Shown here: piece after piece, positions 16,714 through 23,768 of the stretch | Layout of the letters: the number at the start of each line of letters is the position of its first letter | How positions within the stretch are numbered: position 1 is the stretch's first letter | Assembly (NCBI RefSeq): GCF_007990265.1 | Contig: NZ_BJWH01000019.1 | Location: 1-64,000, forward strand | Source: Cellulomonas terrae | GTDB lineage: Bacteria > Actinomycetota > Actinomycetes > Actinomycetales > Cellulomonadaceae | DNA: 64,000 nucleotides | Direction: 5' to 3' | Program-made: the position numbers and the translations under genes | The notes under the pieces: model-generated | What the model was told of the DNA's origin: nothing | Databases searched by the model: none | Seen by the model: the letters and a program-made list of their open reading frames with translations, nothing else

Positions 16714-18330
16714 ATGAGCGACCCGAGCAGCCCCGAGGTGCGCGCCGAGCGACGGTGGTGGCCGCGGGTCCTCCTGCTGGTCGCTGCCGTGCTCGTCGCG
16801 CTCACCTTCGGGATCACGACGGCGTCCGTCGAGAGCAGCCTCGGCCCGCACGAGGCCCGGTACGACGTGACGACCGACCACACGGTGACGATCGACCTCG
16901 GTCCGCTCGGCACGCTCGAGATCGAGTCCCCGCTGCCGCTGACCCTCGGCGTCCGCGTGACCGTGCAGGAGATCCCCGCCTCGGTCACCGAGCTGAACCC
17001 GGCCCGGACCCTCGCCGCGCTCAGCGGGGACCTGCAGAGCTACCTGCAGTTCTTCTCCGGTCCGGAGGCGACGATCCAGGACGTGGGCCGGGCGCTGGCT
17101 GTCGAGGCGCTCGAGCGGACCGTGCTGGCGCTGGTCGTGCTGGTCGGCGGGTGGTACCTGGTGCGCTTCCTGGTCGGTGCGGCGCGCCGGGCGGAGCTGC
17201 ACGACCACGTGCGACCGCACCTGCGGGCGGTCGTCGTCGGGGTCGTCGTCGTCGCGCTCGTCGGCACGGTCGTGACGTCGAGCGTCGGGCGACGTGACCG
17301 GCCGGCGGTGTCGCAGCGCGCGTCGGCCGTGTTCGACGGCACGCCCCTCGAGGGTGCCCGGGTGACCGGCCGGCTCGGTGGTGTCATCGACACCTACGGC
17401 GGGCAGGTCGTCGCCGAGCTGCGCAAGAACGAGACGTTCTACGCGGAGGCGAACGCGTCGCTCCAGGTCGCCTGGGACGAGCGGCAGGCGCTCCTCGCGG
17501 AGCCGTCCGCGACGGGCAGCCCGTCGCCGACGGCGAGGGAGGCGGCCGGTGACGAGGACCTGGTCACGGTCGTCGTCGTCTCCGACCTGCACTGCAACGT
17601 CGGGATGGCACCCCTGATCCGGACGGTCGTCGAGGCTGCGGACGCCGACGTGGTCCTCGACGCGGGAGACACCACGATCAACGGCACGTCGGTCGAGCAG
17701 TACTGCGTGACGACGTTCGCGCGTGCGGTGCCCGACGGTGTGGAGCTGGTGACGTCGCCCGGCAACCACGACTCCGCCGAGACGTCGAAGAACTACGCGC
17801 GCGCCGGCGCCACCGTGCTGGACGGGTCCGTGGTCGAGGTGGACGGTCTGCGCATCCTGGGCGACAGCGACCCGAACGAGACGCGGGTCGGCGCCGGCGG
17901 CACCGCGCAGGCCGGCAAGGAGACCGCGGCCGAGCAGGCCGAGCGCCTCGCCGAGGTCGCGTGCGACGACGACGACGGTGTCGACCTGCTCCTGATTCAC
18001 ACCCCCGCGGTCGGCCAGCGGGCCTTGGACGACGGCTGCGTGCCGGCGCAGGTCTCGGGCCACCTGCACCGGCGCTACGGACCCGAGCGGGTGGACCGTG
18101 CCGTGCGGTACATCAGCTCGAGCACCGCCGGCGCGACGCTCGGCCAACCGACCGTCGGACCCCTGAACGGGGTCGCCGAGATGACCGTCCTGCGGTGGAG
18201 CCCGGACACGCGACGGTTCGTCGACTACCAGCTCGTCCAGGTACGACCGGACACGAGCGCCACCGTCTCGCCGCGGCTGCAGTGGCCCGCCGCGATCGTG
18301 CCGCCGGCCGTCGGTCCTTCACCCGTGTGA
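16714..18330 (+). CDS. Membrane-anchored metallophosphoesterase
   Basis: 538 residues. A first transmembrane helix (LLLVAAVLVALTFGITTA) is followed by an extracytoplasmic region and two more helices near residues 130-190, placing the C-terminal enzyme domain outside or at the membrane. That domain carries the calcineurin-like set: VSDLHCN, DAGDTT, SPGNHDS, LLIHTPAVGQ and SGHLHRRYG, which bind two metal ions and hydrolyse phosphomonoesters or diesters. The residues match well, so activity is expected. The substrate is not predictable. The last codons overlap a candidate CRP-type site for the downstream gene. Confidence 0.88.
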   Translation: MSDPSSPEVRAERRWWPRVLLLVAAVLVALTFGITTASVESSLGPHEARYDVTTDHTVTIDLGPLGTLEIESPLPLTLGVRVTVQEIPASVTELNPARTLAALSGDLQSYLQFFSGPEATIQDVGRALAVEALERTVLALVVLVGGWYLVRFLVGAARRAELHDHVRPHLRAVVVGVVVVALVGTVVTSSVGRRDRPAVSQRASAVFDGTPLEGARVTGRLGGVIDTYGGQVVAELRKNETFYAEANASLQVAWDERQALLAEPSATGSPSPTAREAAGDEDLVTVVVVSDLHCNVGMAPLIRTVVEAADADVVLDAGDTTINGTSVEQYCVTTFARAVPDGVELVTSPGNHDSAETSKNYARAGATVLDGSVVEVDGLRILGDSDPNETRVGAGGTAQAGKETAAEQAERLAEVACDDDDGVDLLLIHTPAVGQRALDDGCVPAQVSGHLHRRYGPERVDRAVRYISSSTAGATLGQPTVGPLNGVAEMTVLRWSPDTRRFVDYQLVQVRPDTSATVSPRLQWPAAIVPPAVGPSPV

Positions 18331-18341
18331 TCTGCGTCACG
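18326..18341 (+). promoter_or_regulatory. Candidate CRP/GlxR-type cAMP-receptor binding site
   Basis: TGTGA-N6-TCACG (18326-18341) matches the CRP-family palindrome TGTGA-N6-TCACA in 9 of 10 defined positions. It spans the end of the metallophosphatase gene, about 90 bases upstream of the lectin/VanY gene. In actinobacteria CRP homologues control several cell-wall hydrolase genes, so control of this gene is plausible but inferred. Confidence 0.45.
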
Positions 18342-18364
18342 CTGACCTAGGGTGGAGGTGCGTG

Positions 18365-18389
18365 CCGACCTGAGTCGTTGTCAGGTCGG
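18365..18389 (+). other. Stem-loop in the leader of the lectin/VanY gene
   Basis: A perfect 9-bp stem (CCGACCTGA, 18365-18373, and TCAGGTCGG, 18381-18389) with a 7-base loop sits between the metallophosphatase stop and the next start. It may end the upstream transcript or form part of the downstream leader. The position after a CRP-like site and before a strong ribosome binding site is compatible with either. Confidence 0.5.
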
Positions 18390-18418
18390 TCCGTGCGAGG
18401 GGGGTGGGTAGGTGACCC

Positions 18419-18424
18419 GGGGAG
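18419..18424 (+). promoter_or_regulatory. Ribosome binding site deciding the lectin/VanY start
   Basis: GGGGAG is followed by a 7-base spacer to GTG 18432. It excludes an upstream in-frame start at 18378, which would fall inside the stem-loop. Confidence 0.55.
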
Positions 18425-18431
18425 CCGTGTC

Positions 18432-19985
18432 GTGAGCGGTCGGGAGCGGGACGCGCTGGCGCGTCCCGCCGTCCGCACCGCCCTGATCAGCGCCTGCGTG
18501 CTGGTCGGCACCCTCGTGCTCGCCCCGACGGCCTCCGCCTCGTCCGGCGAGGGAGAGCTGCGGCCAGGAGAGACGCTGCAGTCGGGCGAGGGGCTCGTCT
18601 CCGCGGACGGCTCGCAGACGCTCGTCGTCCAGCCCGACGGGGTGCTCGCCCTGTTCGGAGCCGAGCCGGACCCCCGCTGGGTGTCCGGTCCTGCGGAGCC
18701 CGGCTCGTCCCTGGTCGTCGCCGAGAGCGGCGACGTCACGCTGACCGCACCGGACGGCACCGTCGGGTGGCGGCCCGACGCCCCCGCGACGGTCGGCTCG
18801 CGGCTCGTCCTGCGCGACGACGGCAACCTCGTCGTGCTCGACCCGCAGGGCGTGCAGGTGTGGGAGTCGGGCACGGCCGTCCGGCCCTCGATCCTGCCGT
18901 CGGGCGGCGTGCTCGGACCTGGGGACGCGCTGTCCTCGCCCGACGGCCGCCACACGCTCCTCGTGCTCGACGACGGTGACGTCGCCCTGCTCGGCCCGGA
19001 CGCCACGACGCGCTGGTCGACGGGCACCGAGCAGCCGGGCTCACGCCTCACCCTGCGCGAGGACGGCAACCTCGTCGTCACCGACCCGGACGGCGACCGC
19101 CTCTGGCGCAGCCGCACGGCCGGGCACCCCGGGTCGTCGTTGGTCCTGCAGGACGACGGCGACCTCGTCCTGTACGACGCCGCCGGGACCGCCGTGTGGA
19201 GCACGGGAACCGTGATCGGCCCGTCCGCCCTGGTCAGCGGCGCGCCGGTCGCTGTCGGCGGGCAGCTCACCTCGCCGGACGGGCACCTGCACCTGCGGCT
19301 GGGACCCGACGGGCTCACGCTCGCGTACGACGACGCCGTCGTGTGGACTGCGGAGGTCCCCGGCGCGACGGGTCTCGCCGTCCAGGAGGACGGGAACGTC
19401 GTGCTGACCGGCGCCGACGGTGGTGTGCTGTGGGCGAGCGCGACCCCGGGGCACCCGGGCGCGACGCTCCGCCTGGAGGAGGGTGCGCTGCTGCTGAGCG
19501 CGGCGACGGGCCAGGAGCTGTGGCGCGTCGACGTCCCGGCGGAGCTGCTGACGCGCAGCCAGGTGGCGACGGACTGCGACGACGTGACCGCGCCGGTCCC
19601 GCAGGAGGACACGGTCGTCACCGCGTCCGGTGTGCGGGTCCACCCGTGCCTCGCCGACGCGCTCGACGTCCTGATGGCCACCGCACGGGCCGACGGCATC
19701 GACCTGCGGGCCTGGGGCTGGCGCAGCTCCAGCCAGCAGATCGCGCTGCGCGCCGCCAACTGCAGCCCCACCGAGGCCGATCCCTCCGTCGTGACGTGCC
19801 GCCCGCAGACCGCGCCGCCGGGGACCTCGCGCCACGAGCGCGGCCTCGCGCTCGACTTCACGGTCGACGGGAAGGTCCTGCGTGCCGGGTCGCCCGCGTT
19901 CCTGTGGCTCACCGAGCACGCAGCCGACTACGGGCTGGAGAACCTGCCCGGCGAGCCGTGGCACTGGAGCGTCGACGGCTGGTGA
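18432..19985 (+). CDS. Secreted bulb-type lectin repeats fused to a VanY-type D,D-carboxypeptidase domain
   Basis: 517 residues. A hydrophobic signal peptide ends near PTASASSGE. Residues of about 40-370 form tandem B-lectin units, with mannose-pocket-like motifs LRDDGNLVVLD, LREDGNLVVTD, LQDDGDLVLYD and VQEDGNVVLTG (consensus QxDxNxVxY). The C-terminal 140 residues are a VanY/LAS-family peptidase: RAWGWRSSSQQ, SRHERGLALDF (His and Asp zinc ligands) and EPWHWSVDGW (second His). It probably trims peptidoglycan stem peptides while the lectin part holds it to wall or foreign glycans. Two cysteines near the domain border (TDCDD and HPCLAD) could form a disulfide. The fusion is unusual; each domain is clearly recognisable. 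Confidence 0.85.
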   Translation: MSGRERDALARPAVRTALISACVLVGTLVLAPTASASSGEGELRPGETLQSGEGLVSADGSQTLVVQPDGVLALFGAEPDPRWVSGPAEPGSSLVVAESGDVTLTAPDGTVGWRPDAPATVGSRLVLRDDGNLVVLDPQGVQVWESGTAVRPSILPSGGVLGPGDALSSPDGRHTLLVLDDGDVALLGPDATTRWSTGTEQPGSRLTLREDGNLVVTDPDGDRLWRSRTAGHPGSSLVLQDDGDLVLYDAAGTAVWSTGTVIGPSALVSGAPVAVGGQLTSPDGHLHLRLGPDGLTLAYDDAVVWTAEVPGATGLAVQEDGNVVLTGADGGVLWASATPGHPGATLRLEEGALLLSAATGQELWRVDVPAELLTRSQVATDCDDVTAPVPQEDTVVTASGVRVHPCLADALDVLMATARADGIDLRAWGWRSSSQQIALRAANCSPTEADPSVVTCRPQTAPPGTSRHERGLALDFTVDGKVLRAGSPAFLWLTEHAADYGLENLPGEPWHWSVDGW

Positions 19986-19997
19986 GCGCCTGAGCCC

Positions 19998-20010
19998 TAG
20001 GCTTGACGAC
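19998..20010 (+). promoter_or_regulatory. Leaderless -10 element of the DtxR-type regulator gene
   Basis: TAGGCT (19998-20003) is followed by a 7-base spacer and GTG 20011. Confidence 0.55.
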
Positions 20011-20688
20011 GTGAGCACTCCGACGACCCCCGAGCTGAGCGCCGTCACCCAGGACTACCTCAAGGTCGTGTGGTCGGCCCGCGAGTGGTCGGAGCAGCCC
20101 GTCACCACCAAGATGCTCGCCACCCGCCTCGGCGTCGGGGCGTCCACGGTCTCGGAGACCGTCCGCCGGCTCGCGGACAGCGGCCTCGTCACGCACCAGC
20201 CCTACGGCGCCGTCGAGCTCACGGCCGCCGGCGAGCGGCACGCGCTCGCGGTCGTGCGGCGGCACCGGCTCATCGAGACCTTCCTCGTGGAGATGCTCGG
20301 GTACGGCTGGGACGAGGTCCACGACGAGGCCGAGGTCCTCGAGCACGCGGTCTCCGACCTGTTCGTCGAGCGCCTCTCCGCCCGGCTCGGCCACCCGACG
20401 CGGGACCCGCACGGCGACCCGATCCCCGGCTCCGACGGCTCGCTCGACATCCCCGCGGCCAGCGTCCTGTGGGACGTGGAGCCGGGGGAGTGGGCGGTCG
20501 CGCGGATCTCCGACGCCGACCCCGGCCTGCTGCGCTACCTGGAGTCCGTCGACCTGCTCCTCGACGCGCCGGTCACGGTGGTCGAGCGCCGGACGGTCGC
20601 CGGGGTGATCTCGGTGCGGGTCTCCGGGGCGACGGTCGACCTCGGCGAGGTGGCGGCGCGCGCCATCTGGTTGGTCCCGGCCGTCTGA
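20011..20688 (+). CDS. DtxR/MntR-family metal-dependent transcriptional regulator
   Basis: 225 residues. The N-terminal winged helix (TQDYLKVVWSAREW, TTKMLATRLGVGASTVSETVRRLADSGLVTHQPYGAVELTAAG) precedes the metal-binding dimerisation domain, with RHRLIETFLVEMLGYGWDEVHDEAEVLEHAVSDLFVERL and HPTRDPHGDPIP. Both carry the conserved His/Glu/Asp ligands of DtxR, IdeR and MntR. An SH3-like C-terminal domain follows. It represses metal uptake or storage genes when loaded with Fe2+ or Mn2+. The metal cannot be assigned safely. The lack of a nearby transporter suggests a regulon elsewhere. Confidence 0.9.
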   Translation: MSTPTTPELSAVTQDYLKVVWSAREWSEQPVTTKMLATRLGVGASTVSETVRRLADSGLVTHQPYGAVELTAAGERHALAVVRRHRLIETFLVEMLGYGWDEVHDEAEVLEHAVSDLFVERLSARLGHPTRDPHGDPIPGSDGSLDIPAASVLWDVEPGEWAVARISDADPGLLRYLESVDLLLDAPVTVVERRTVAGVISVRVSGATVDLGEVAARAIWLVPAV

Positions 20689-20747
20689 GACCCCGTACGC
20701 TGGTCGGCATCCACCGGAGCTGACGACGACGCACTCCGCATCGCGAT

Positions 20748-20759
20748 CGAATCGATTCG
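20748..20759. promoter_or_regulatory. 12-bp palindrome upstream of the MFS exporter gene, candidate operator
   Basis: CGAATCGATTCG is a perfect palindrome in a relatively AT-rich patch, 3 bases before the ribosome binding site GGAGGG and downstream of a possible -10 box (TACGCT, 20696-20701). The position suits a repressor site, but no regulator is adjacent except the DtxR-type protein, whose known boxes look different. Confidence 0.4.
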
Positions 20760-20762
20760 TCC

Positions 20763-20768
20763 GGAGGG
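20763..20768 (+). promoter_or_regulatory. Ribosome binding site supporting a TTG start for the MFS gene
   Basis: GGAGGG is followed by 6 bases and TTG 20775, the start with the best spacing. Confidence 0.5.
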
Positions 20769-20774
20769 CTCTCG

Positions 20775-22007
20775 TTGGTCACGCTGTCGCCCGCGCGCTC
20801 GCGCGCCGCGCTGTTCGCCCTCGCCCTCGGAGGGTTCGGGATCGGCACCACCGAGTTCGCGACGATGGGCCTGCTGCCCGAGATCGCCGGCGACCTGGAC
20901 GTGTCGATCCCCGTCGCCGGGCACGCCATCACGGCCTACGCGCTCGGGGTCGTCGTCGGCGCACCCACCCTCGCGGCCCTCGGCGCGCGGCTCGACCGGC
21001 GCCGGCTCCTCCTGCTGCTCATGGTCGCGTTCACGGTCGGCAACGTCCTGTCCGCGTTCGCGCCCAGCATGGGGTGGCTCGTCCTCGCGCGGTTCCTCGC
21101 CGGGCTGCCCCACGGCGCGTTCTTCGGGGTGGGCGCGGTCATGGGCACGGCGGTCGTGGGACCCGAGCGGCGCGGCCGGGCGGTCGCGGCGATGATGGCC
21201 GGCCTCACGGTGGCGTGCGCCGTCGGGGTCCCGCTGTCGACCATCGTCGGGCAGGCCGTCGGGTGGCGGTGGGCGTTCGTCGGGGTGGGCGTGCTCGGCC
21301 TGGTCACCCTCGCGGCCCTGCACGCGTGGACGCCGTCGCTGCCGTCGGCGCCTGGCACCACCGTCCGCACCGAGCTCGCCGCGCTGCGCAACCGGCGGCT
21401 CTGGATCGCGTTCGGCGCCGGCGCGGTGGGGTTCGGCGGCATGTTCGCCGTCTACTCGTACGTCAAGCCGCTGCTCACGGAGGTGACCGGCCTGGGCATC
21501 GGGCTCGTGCCCCTGGTGCTCGCGCTGTACGGGATCGGCATGACGATCGGGACGCTGGTCGGCGGACGGCTCGCCGACCGGTCGGTGCTCGGCACGGTGA
21601 TCGGCTCGATGATCGCGACCATCGTCGTGCTCGTCGCCATCGCCCTGGTCGGCGCGTCACCCGTCCCCGCCGTGCTCGCGCTGGTGCTGCTCGGGGTCAC
21701 GTCGCAGGTGCTCGGGCTGTCGCTGCAGACCCGCCTCATGGACGTGTCACCAGCCGCGCCGTCGCTCGGTGCGGCGCTGTGCCACTCGGCGCTGAACCTC
21801 GGCAACGCGGCCGGCGCGTTCGCCGGCGGGCTCGTCATCGCCGGGGGGTTCGGCTACCTGGCACCGGCCTGGGTCGGTGCCGGGCTGACCGCTGTCGGCC
21901 TGGCCGTCGTGCTCGCGTTCGGGCGCGGTCCCGTGCCCGTCGGGTCAGCGCCGGCGCGTCCCGAAGATCGAGCGCGTGATCTCACGCCCGAGCTGAGTGC
22001 CCGCTGA
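20775..22007 (+). CDS. MFS transporter, DHA1 drug/sugar-efflux type
   Basis: 410 residues from a TTG start. Twelve hydrophobic segments are visible. GGFGIGTTEFATMGLLPEIAGDLDVSIPVAGHAITAYALGVVVGAPTLAALGARLDRRRLLL has the conserved TTEF opening and motif A (GARLDRRR) of AraJ-like DHA1 exporters. LVLARFLAGLPHGAFFGVG contains motif B, and GVPLSTIVGQAVGWRWAFVGVGVLGLV is motif C, typical of antiporters. It exports small molecules using the proton gradient; the substrate is unknown. Its 3' end overlaps the convergent ATPase gene by 63 bases. Confidence 0.9.
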   Translation: MVTLSPARSRAALFALALGGFGIGTTEFATMGLLPEIAGDLDVSIPVAGHAITAYALGVVVGAPTLAALGARLDRRRLLLLLMVAFTVGNVLSAFAPSMGWLVLARFLAGLPHGAFFGVGAVMGTAVVGPERRGRAVAAMMAGLTVACAVGVPLSTIVGQAVGWRWAFVGVGVLGLVTLAALHAWTPSLPSAPGTTVRTELAALRNRRLWIAFGAGAVGFGGMFAVYSYVKPLLTEVTGLGIGLVPLVLALYGIGMTIGTLVGGRLADRSVLGTVIGSMIATIVVLVAIALVGASPVPAVLALVLLGVTSQVLGLSLQTRLMDVSPAAPSLGAALCHSALNLGNAAGAFAGGLVIAGGFGYLAPAWVGAGLTAVGLAVVLAFGRGPVPVGSAPARPEDRARDLTPELSAR

Positions 22008-23690
22008 CCTCAGCAGGCTGTCCAACGGGCTCGTCCGGCTGGTCGACCGGCGCGGGGCGGCCCTCTTCGCCTCCCGTGCCGCCTCGTCGGCGCGGTCCTG
22101 CGCCTCCTCGGCCTCCTGCTGCTTGCGCGCAGCCTCCTGCGCCTTCTCCGCCCGCACCGCGAGCAGCTCGTACGCCGACTCCCGGTCCACGGCGACCGCG
22201 TAGCGCGCCGACAGGGGAGAGGCCGTGACCGCCGCCGCCAGCTGGGCGGCGGGCATCGGCTCCATCGACGACTGCGGCGCCCGCAGCCGGGTCCACGCCA
22301 CCGGGGTCGGCGTGCCGCGCTCCGACTGCACCGTCACCACGGCTTCGCCCGTCCCCAGCGACTGCAGCAGCTGCTCCAGGTCGTAGGGCGACGTCGGGAA
22401 CGTCCGGGCCGCCGCCCGCAGCGCCTTCGCGTCGTCCGGGGTGAACGCCCGCAGCGCGTGCTGCACGCGGTTGCCCAGCTGCGCCAGGACGTCCCCGGGC
22501 ACGTCCTTCGGGCTCTGCGTGACGAAGAAGACGCCCACGCCCTTCGAGCGGATGAGCCGCACCGTCTGCGTCACCTGGGTGAGGAAGTCGCTCGACGCGC
22601 CTGTGAACAGCAGGTGCGCCTCGTCGAAGAAGAAGACGAGCCTCGGCTTGTCCGGGTCGCCCACCTCGGGGAGCTCCTGGAACAGCTCCGCCAGCAGCCA
22701 CATGAGGAACGTCGAGAAGAGGGCCGGCCGGTCCTGCACCGCAGGCAGCTCGAGCGCGCTGACGACGCCGCGCCCGTCGGGGGTGGTCCGCAACAGCTCG
22801 GAGACGTCGAACGCCGGCTCGCCGAAGAACGCGTCGGCCCCCTGGCCCTGCAACGACACGATCTCGCGCAGGATCACTCCCGCGGTCGCCGCCGACAGCC
22901 CGCCGATGCCCTTGAGCAGCGGCTTGCCCTCGTCGCTGACCAGGTACGCGATCGTCGCCTGCAGGTCCTTGAGGTCCAGCAGGGCCAGCCCCTGCGTGTC
23001 CGCCCAGTGCATGATCAGGCCCAGGCTCGACTCCTGCGTGGCGTTGAGCCCGAGCACCTTGGCCAGCAGCAGCGGTCCGAAGTCCGTCACCGTGGTCCGC
23101 ACCGGTGTCCCCTCGCCGAGCCCGCCGAGGCTGTAGAACTCCACCGGCGACGCGGTCGCGACCCACTCCTGCCCGAGGCTCGCGGTGCGCGCCAGCAGCT
23201 TCTCGCTCGGCGTCCCGGGGACGGCCAGTCCCGACAGGTCGCCCTTGATGTCCGCGACGAACACCGGCACCCCGGCGGCCGAGAGGCCCTCGGTCAGCAC
23301 CTGCAGCGTCTTGGTCTTGCCCGTCCCGGTCGCACCGGCGACCAGGCCGTGACGGTTCATCATCGCGAGCGGGATGCCGACCGGGGCGCCGGGGATCGCG
23401 AGGTCGTCCTCGACGAGGGCACCGACCGGGAGCATCGGCCCGGTGAACGTGTAGCCCGCCACGATCTGCGCGGCGTGCTCGGACAGCGCCGGGGCCGATG
23501 CCTCGGCCGGAGCCTGGACCGATGGGGACCCGGTCGCCGCTGCCGCTGCCTCCGCCGCGGCCAGCGCGGCCGCAGCGGCCTGCGCCTTGGCCTCCGCGGC
23601 GTCGGCGGCGGCCTGGGCGGCCGCGGCGCGCAGGGCGGCGAGGTCTGCGGCGGACGAGGTGGGAGCCGACGACGGCGTGCTGTCCGACAT
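21945..23690 (-). CDS. HerA-like P-loop ATPase (DUF853 family)
   Basis: 581 residues from ATG 23690. An Ala-rich, probably coiled-coil N-terminus (residues 15-60) precedes YTFTGPMLPVG and the Walker A HGLVAGATGTGKTKTLQVL. VFVADIKGDLSGLA, RLVFFFDEAHLLF (Walker B) and GVFFVTQSPKDVPGDVLAQLGNRVQHALRAFTP are the family signatures, and GVGVFFVTQ marks the sensor region. The C-terminus has an Ala/Glu/Arg helix and ends in basic residues. Relatives are hexameric DNA or substrate translocases; the specific role of DUF853 proteins is unknown. It is transcribed divergently from leuS and is not part of a visible nuclease-HerA pair. Confidence 0.88.
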   Translation of the reverse strand: MSDSTPSSAPTSSAADLAALRAAAAQAAADAAEAKAQAAAAALAAAEAAAAATGSPSVQAPAEASAPALSEHAAQIVAGYTFTGPMLPVGALVEDDLAIPGAPVGIPLAMMNRHGLVAGATGTGKTKTLQVLTEGLSAAGVPVFVADIKGDLSGLAVPGTPSEKLLARTASLGQEWVATASPVEFYSLGGLGEGTPVRTTVTDFGPLLLAKVLGLNATQESSLGLIMHWADTQGLALLDLKDLQATIAYLVSDEGKPLLKGIGGLSAATAGVILREIVSLQGQGADAFFGEPAFDVSELLRTTPDGRGVVSALELPAVQDRPALFSTFLMWLLAELFQELPEVGDPDKPRLVFFFDEAHLLFTGASSDFLTQVTQTVRLIRSKGVGVFFVTQSPKDVPGDVLAQLGNRVQHALRAFTPDDAKALRAAARTFPTSPYDLEQLLQSLGTGEAVVTVQSERGTPTPVAWTRLRAPQSSMEPMPAAQLAAAVTASPLSARYAVAVDRESAYELLAVRAEKAQEAARKQQEAEEAQDRADEAAREAKRAAPRRSTSRTSPLDSLLRSAGTQLGREITRSIFGTRRR

Positions 23691-23756
23691 GTCCGGAGCA
23701 TACGACCGCCGGTCGCCGTCCACCCGGCCGCGTACGGCGTCGTGACGCCTGGTCGG

Positions 23757-23768
23757 TAAACTCGCCGG
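23757..23768 (+). promoter_or_regulatory. Leaderless -10 element of leuS
   Basis: TAAACT (23757-23762) is followed by 6 bases and GTG 23769. No T-box or other leader is present. Confidence 0.6.

Noticed and set aside
18342..18431. c-di-AMP (ydaO-type) riboswitch before the wall-hydrolase gene
   Set aside because: Such riboswitches are common before actinobacterial wall hydrolases, but the conserved core sequences are not present; only one simple stem-loop is seen.
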